This document shows, one piece after another, positions 6,943 to 9,236 of a DNA stretch of 9,236 bases (the first letter of the stretch is position 1; each line of letters opens with the position of its first letter). Position numbers and translations under genes: made by a program. The stretch lies in contig CAYYJM010000254.1 in the NCBI GenBank assembly GCA_964471755.1, positions 1 to 9,236 of the forward strand, written 5' to 3'. The notes under the pieces are model-generated. The model saw only the letters and a list, made by a program, of their open reading frames with translations. It did no database searches and had not been told where the DNA came from. The stretch comes from CAYYJM01 sp964471755 (GTDB lineage: Bacteria; Planctomycetota; Planctomycetia; Gemmatales; Gemmataceae).

Positions 6943-7236
6943 TTACCCGTAAGGCCAGATCAGCGAGCGCAACAACAAGACGCCGCCGCCGAGGATCAGC
7001 GGGATACCGAAGCACAAGAGACCGATGTCGATTACGAGGAGTTCGCCCTTTTGACTGACCGCGACAACCACCGCGATGCCGACGAGGAGAATCAGGAGCC
7101 CAACGATCCTGCTCGTCCAAACCCCCAGCCGGGTGAAGAATCCCGGGTTTGGACAGTTACCGCCGCACGAGAGACAGGTTGGGGCGTCGGTTGCGATCCC
7201 GCCCGAGCCACAATGACGGCAGAGTCCCAGGGCCAT
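6943..7236 (-). CDS. Small zinc-ribbon protein with two membrane spans
   Basis: A 97-residue protein. Cys pairs C6/C9 (CRHC) and C21/C24 (CLSC) form a probable zinc ribbon. Two hydrophobic helices follow at about 44-60 and 66-89, joined by a short SQKGE turn, and the protein ends in RSLIWPYG. The start at 7236 is chosen because GGGAG lies 9 bases upstream and the zinc ribbon then begins almost at the N-terminus; a longer frame up to 7320 has no such site. It lies between the sigma factor and kinase genes on the same strand, 110 and 125 bp from them. The pattern does not match zinc-binding anti-sigma factors (HxxxCxxC), so I make no such claim. Its function is unknown; an accessory membrane role next to the kinase is possible. 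Confidence 0.75.
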   Translation of the reverse strand: MALGLCRHCGSGGIATDAPTCLSCGGNCPNPGFFTRLGVWTSRIVGLLILLVGIAVVVAVSQKGELLVIDIGLLCFGIPLILGGGVLLLRSLIWPYG

Positions 7237-7345
7237 GAGTCGCACTCCCACAGGGATCAGAATCGATACGCCGGTCGCTTGCCGGCCCTCGTCCTGTACA
7301 GTGCAAGTGGAGCCTTTCACCCGACATCGACGGGCGGAATTTTTT

Positions 7346-7954
7346 CTAGGTGCTGTCCGGCCCTGGCCATTCCGACGCCCAGCGGAGACGGATCAGGTTC
7401 AGCTTGCGCTCGACCTTTCGCTCGGTGCAGTCGTGCATCCGGGCGATCTCGGCGTTCGTGTGGCCGAGCAGTCGCAGGACGGCGAACGCGCGCAACTCAG
7501 GATCGAGACGGGCCAGCAGTTCCTCGCAGTGGAGATCGAACTCGGCTGCCGGCAGGGCCGCTGCGGCCTCGTCGAGCGGCAGGGGTGAACCGTCGGGGCG
7601 AACGAGGTCGTCCTCGCCACGGACCCGGCCGCCACCGCGCTTGAGTGCCGTCTCTCGGCGAACCTGCATGCGGGCCTTGTTGGCCGTGATGACCGCGAGC
7701 AGGCCCCACAGATCGTCGCGGCCGTCCACGTCGTATTCGCCGGCCCGGACACGATCGCAGAACGAGGCGAACGCGCTCAGGGCGGCGTCGTCGGCGTCGG
7801 CCACGCGCTGCGGTCGGCCGACCAGGGTCCGGCGGGCCAGCGCGAGCATTCGGGGGAAGAACCGCTCCCACAGGGCCCCGGCCGCCGCCGCGTCACCAGT
7901 GCGGAGCTGGCCGAAGAACTGGGTCACCGATCCGGCCGGGTTGGGCGGAGACAT
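7346..7954 (-). CDS. ECF-type RNA polymerase sigma factor
   Basis: A 202-residue sigma-70 family protein with the planctomycete ECF layout. The sigma-2 region (about 10-105) includes QLRTGDAAAAGALWERFFPRM, the acidic DADDAALSAFASF (53-65) and DDLWGLLAVITANKARMQVRRE (80-101). A glycine/charge-rich linker follows. The sigma-4 helix-turn-helix lies at about 150-192 (LDPELRAFAVLRLLGHTNAEIARMHDCTERKVERKLNLIRLRW). ECF factors direct RNA polymerase to dedicated promoters, usually under the control of an anti-sigma or a kinase. The ATG at 7952-7954 has AGAGG 6 bases upstream; an extension to 8113 would add 53 residues with no family similarity. No anti-sigma gene is adjacent, but a Ser/Thr kinase follows one small gene later. 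ECF groups linked to Ser/Thr kinases are known in planctomycetes. Confidence 0.88.
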   Translation of the reverse strand: MSPPNPAGSVTQFFGQLRTGDAAAAGALWERFFPRMLALARRTLVGRPQRVADADDAALSAFASFCDRVRAGEYDVDGRDDLWGLLAVITANKARMQVRRETALKRGGGRVRGEDDLVRPDGSPLPLDEAAAALPAAEFDLHCEELLARLDPELRAFAVLRLLGHTNAEIARMHDCTERKVERKLNLIRLRWASEWPGPDST

Positions 7955-8010
7955 CGGGCACCTCTTCGGTGGTCGAGCAGGGAGCGGATCGAAATTAACC
8001 ACCAGCGAGG

Positions 8011-8039
8011 ATTGTAATGCAGGACCGGGAGCCGAGCAA
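8011..8039 (-). promoter_or_regulatory. Candidate sigma-70-type promoter of the ECF gene
   Basis: On the minus strand, TTGCTC (8039-8034) and TACAAT (8016-8011) are separated by exactly 17 bases. The -10 box matches the TATAAT consensus at five of six positions; the -35 box matches only in TTG. A start near 8004 would leave a leader of about 50 bases before the ATG at 7954. Confidence 0.45.
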
Positions 8040-8050
8040 GGAATCGGCTC
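8029..8050. promoter_or_regulatory. Inverted repeat over the -35 box, possible operator
   Basis: GAGCCGA (8029-8035) and TCGGCTC (8044-8050) are perfect inverted copies separated by 8 bases. They overlap or flank the -35 element (8034-8039) of the sigma-gene promoter. A dimeric regulator could bind here; the regulator is unknown. Confidence 0.35.
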
Positions 8051-8176
8051 TGTCACATCCTTCCCACCTCGACGTAGAGACGGTGCGTAGAGAAACTGAT
8101 CGCGAAACTTCAACCCTCCGCTCGACCCGTGGTCGCGGCCACCTCATTGCTGACCACGCCTTTCCTCCCCCGGAAC

Positions 8177-8254
8177 GGCGGCCACACGATGGGTCCCCAC
8201 GGAGGCTCTCCGACAGAAAGGAGGAGACCATGCTCAAGCCCGAGTCGTGCCGCC
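8177..8254 (+). other. Stem enclosing a strong ribosome site and a small-ORF start
   Basis: GGCGGC (8177-8182) pairs with GCCGCC (8249-8254), and ACGA (8186-8189) with TCGT (8245-8248), giving 10 base pairs with a three-base bulge. The enclosed loop holds a CGGAG/CTCCG hairpin (8200-8212), then AAGGAGG (8218-8224) and ATG (8230-8232). The start region would be displayed in, or shielded by, the folded loop. Confidence 0.4.
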
Positions 8255-8418
8255 ATGGCCACTTCCTGTTTCGCCCGAGACAGCGTGGAGATGGGCACGG
8301 GGGAAAAGGGACCTGCACCCGCTTCCGCAGGGAGAAAACGGTCGGCATAATGGATGCCGACCCGGAAGCGGCGCTTTTCGCCGGAGGCGCATCCCCGGCG
8401 ATGCCTGCGGGCACATAG
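8230..8418 (+). CDS. Possible small basic protein, 62 residues
   Basis: The ATG follows AAGGAGG by five bases, the best ribosome site in the window. The 62-residue product starts MLKPESCRHGHFLF, is rich in Arg and Gly up to about residue 36, and ends in an Ala/Gly/Pro-rich tail. It has two cysteines (7 and 29) and no membrane segment or recognisable domain. The reading frame runs through the strong stem-loops at 8319-8371, so those could be coding coincidence or the ORF could be a by-product of a structured leader. Against a real gene are its lack of a known family and the structure beneath it; in favour is the ribosome site. It could also act as a leader peptide for the ATPase gene, which starts 92 bases after its stop. 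Confidence 0.35.
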   Translation: MLKPESCRHGHFLFRPRQRGDGHGGKGTCTRFRREKTVGIMDADPEAALFAGGASPAMPAGT

Positions 8419-8422
8419 CCTC
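8312..8422 (+). ncRNA. Candidate structured RNA or leader element
   Basis: CCGCTTCCG (8319-8327) pairs perfectly with CGGAAGCGG (8363-8371). Inside it GGTCGGCAT (8340-8348) pairs perfectly with ATGCCGACC (8354-8362) around a five-base loop. The two 9-bp helices abut on the 3' side and are separated on the 5' side by a 12-base purine-rich bulge (8328-8339). Alternative pairings exist: CCTGC (8312-8316) with GCAGG (8327-8331), and CGGCG (8369-8373) with CGCCG (8379-8383). Both exclude the outer 9-bp helix. A second bulged helix follows: GAGGC (8384-8388) with GCCTC (8418-8422), enclosing GCATC (8389-8393) with GATGC (8400-8404). I do not recognise a known class. The strand is assumed from the downstream gene; the pairings exist on both strands. 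Confidence 0.45.
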
Positions 8423-8432
8423 GCACATCCGG

Positions 8433-8484
8433 ACGGCCCGTGGCGGAGGGCCGTAAGCCACGAACTGACACCGCCTTGTTCGTG
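8433..8484 (+). promoter_or_regulatory. Two consecutive hairpins in the ATPase leader
   Basis: ACGGCCC (8433-8439) pairs with GGGCCGT (8448-8454) around an 8-base loop. CACGAAC (8459-8465) pairs with GTTCGTG (8478-8484) around a 12-base loop. Both stems are perfect 7-bp helices. The second ends 26 bases before the ATPase ATG. Confidence 0.45.
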
Positions 8485-8510
8485 ATGATCTCCGGACTGC
8501 GAGCTTCCTC

Positions 8511-9236
8511 ATGATCGACAAGCTACAACCCGGCTACGTTTTCGAGACGGTCTTCTGGACCCACCGCGAGGAGGGCCAGAAGCCCCGTCTCGTCGCGCGC
8601 AACGTCAACGGCGCGACCTGTCCGCTGCCGATCCTCTGCACCGATCGTCGTGTCCTGCCCGGCACACGCCTCAAGGTCAAGGTGGATCGCCTCGCCGACG
8701 ACGCCGTCCACGTCGCCTTTCTCGGCCTGGTCGATTTCGATCCGGCCGGCGTCTACATCGATCCCGTCCTCGTCAAGCAGGTCGAGATCCTCCTGTGCAG
8801 CGGCCGATCGATTCTGCTCGAAGGACCACAGGGCACCGGCAAGACGACCATCAGCCGGGAACTGGCCCGCTCCCTCGGCATGGAGTACGTCTTCTTCAAC
8901 TGCTCCGTCTGCTTCGAGCCGGCCGACTTCGTCGGCTCACTCCAGCTGCTCATCGACGACGCTGGCCGGGCTCGTACCGAATGGCTGCCGACGGAGGTTC
9001 TCCTCGCCGTCTACAATGCGAACGAACGGCCGACTGACCGGTTCCTGATCTTCCTTGACGAGCTGAACCGCTGCCGGGGCTACGCCCTCAACGGCATCAT
9101 GAGCGCGATCGACTCGACACGGCGCATCTTCGATCCGCGCGGCAATCGCTACGTCCCGATCCCGGACAATGTCCAGTGGATCGCCGCCGTCAACGCCGGT
9201 AAGCAGTTCACCGGAACGTACAAGCTCGACCTCGCC
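8511..9236 (+). CDS. MoxR/AAA_5-type ATPase, 3' end cut by the window
   Basis: The first 242 residues of an AAA+ ATPase; the frame is still open at the last base. The N-terminal part (1-90) is strand-rich and not a standard MoxR segment; it looks like a small beta-barrel (PGTRLKVKVDRLADDAVHVAFLG) with cysteines at 37 and 43. The ATPase core has Walker A GPQGTGKTT (105-113), the VFFNCSVCFEPADFVGSLQL stretch (127-146) that matches the N-terminal MoxR/CbbQ/dynein-related pattern, Walker B FLIFLDELNR (178-187) with D183/E184, and sensor-1 IAAVNAGKQFTGTYKLD (224-240). Such ATPases remodel partner proteins, often with a VWA-domain protein encoded next door, which would be outside the window. The ATG at 8511 is the only start after the in-frame stop at 8466-8468. 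Only a weak GAG precedes it. Confidence 0.88.
   Translation, partial: MIDKLQPGYVFETVFWTHREEGQKPRLVARNVNGATCPLPILCTDRRVLPGTRLKVKVDRLADDAVHVAFLGLVDFDPAGVYIDPVLVKQVEILLCSGRSILLEGPQGTGKTTISRELARSLGMEYVFFNCSVCFEPADFVGSLQLLIDDAGRARTEWLPTEVLLAVYNANERPTDRFLIFLDELNRCRGYALNGIMSAIDSTRRIFDPRGNRYVPIPDNVQWIAAVNAGKQFTGTYKLDLA

Larger units (their letters stand above)
7955..8510. other. Divergent intergenic region rich in stem-loops
   Basis: These 556 bp separate the minus-strand sigma gene from the plus-strand ATPase gene. I see a promoter for the sigma gene (8011-8039), an inverted repeat over its -35 box, a CGTGGTC/GACCACG hairpin (8128-8134 with 8152-8158), a small ORF, and a continuous set of perfect stems from about 8177 to 8484. 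I found no tRNA and no convincing conserved protein. Confidence 0.7.

Noticed and set aside
6818..7120. N-terminal extension of the kinase
   Set aside because: The added 101 residues overlap the zinc-ribbon gene in another frame and are low-complexity and Arg-rich. The planctomycete kinase N-terminus and a ribosome site fit the start at 6817.
6943..7236. Zinc-ribbon protein as the anti-sigma factor of the ECF gene
   Set aside because: The cysteine spacing is CxxC-CxxC, not the HxxxCxxC of zinc anti-sigma factors, and the two-span membrane region leaves no room for the anti-sigma domain.
7321..7345. Hairpin CCCG/CGGG followed by a T-run on the plus strand
   Set aside because: The stem has only four pairs, five bases separate it from the Ts, and no plus-strand gene precedes it.
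8323..8351. CATAAT (8346-8351) as a -10 box for the ATPase gene
   Set aside because: The bases 17 upstream (TTCCGC) are a poor -35, and the site lies inside a perfect 9-bp stem that explains the sequence better.
1..9236. CRISPR arrays, tRNA and rRNA genes
   Set aside because: I saw no regularly spaced repeats and no cloverleaf or rRNA-like sequence on either strand, although I could not run a dedicated scan.

Overview
The window looks like a scaffold piece from a GC-rich planctomycete, most likely of the Gemmata/Gemmataceae type. The grounds are gene content and protein style: a planctomycete-type LptE and TPR lipoprotein pair, an ECF sigma factor of the planctomycete kind, a very large membrane Ser/Thr kinase with sugar-binding-like outer domains, and hairpin repeats between genes. 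No rRNA or other taxonomic marker is present, so this is inference. Ten undetermined bases (382-391) mark a join between contigs.

Layout. From 52 to 7954 every gene lies on the minus strand. Transcription there runs from high to low coordinates: ECF sigma factor (7954-7346), small zinc-ribbon membrane protein (7236-6943), Ser/Thr kinase with an outer sensor region (6817-4106), small exported protein (4057-3488), a MITE-like inverted repeat (3336-3446), recO (3207-2458), a BamD-like TPR lipoprotein (2461-1154, sharing ATGA with recO), a 26-bp perfect inverted repeat (1068-1143), lptE (1044 to the gap), and after the gap the C-terminus of the protein arginine kinase McsB (381-52). A hairpin follows mcsB. 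The uninterrupted reading frame across 382-391 is an artefact: it joins lptE to mcsB, and both are incomplete.

From 8511 to the window end a plus-strand gene encodes a MoxR/AAA_5-type ATPase whose C-terminus is cut off. The 556 bp between it and the sigma gene hold no confident protein gene. They contain a plausible sigma-70-type promoter for the sigma gene with an inverted repeat over its -35 box, one small ORF with the best Shine-Dalgarno site in the window, and a dense series of perfect stem-loops that continues almost to the ATPase start. This last region is the best candidate here for something undescribed: a structured RNA or leader.

How the genes work together (inference). The sigma factor, zinc-ribbon protein and kinase probably form a signalling locus in which the kinase reads an extracytoplasmic ligand. 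The recO/TPR/lptE group couples a DNA repair gene to outer-membrane assembly lipoproteins. McsB belongs to protein quality control.
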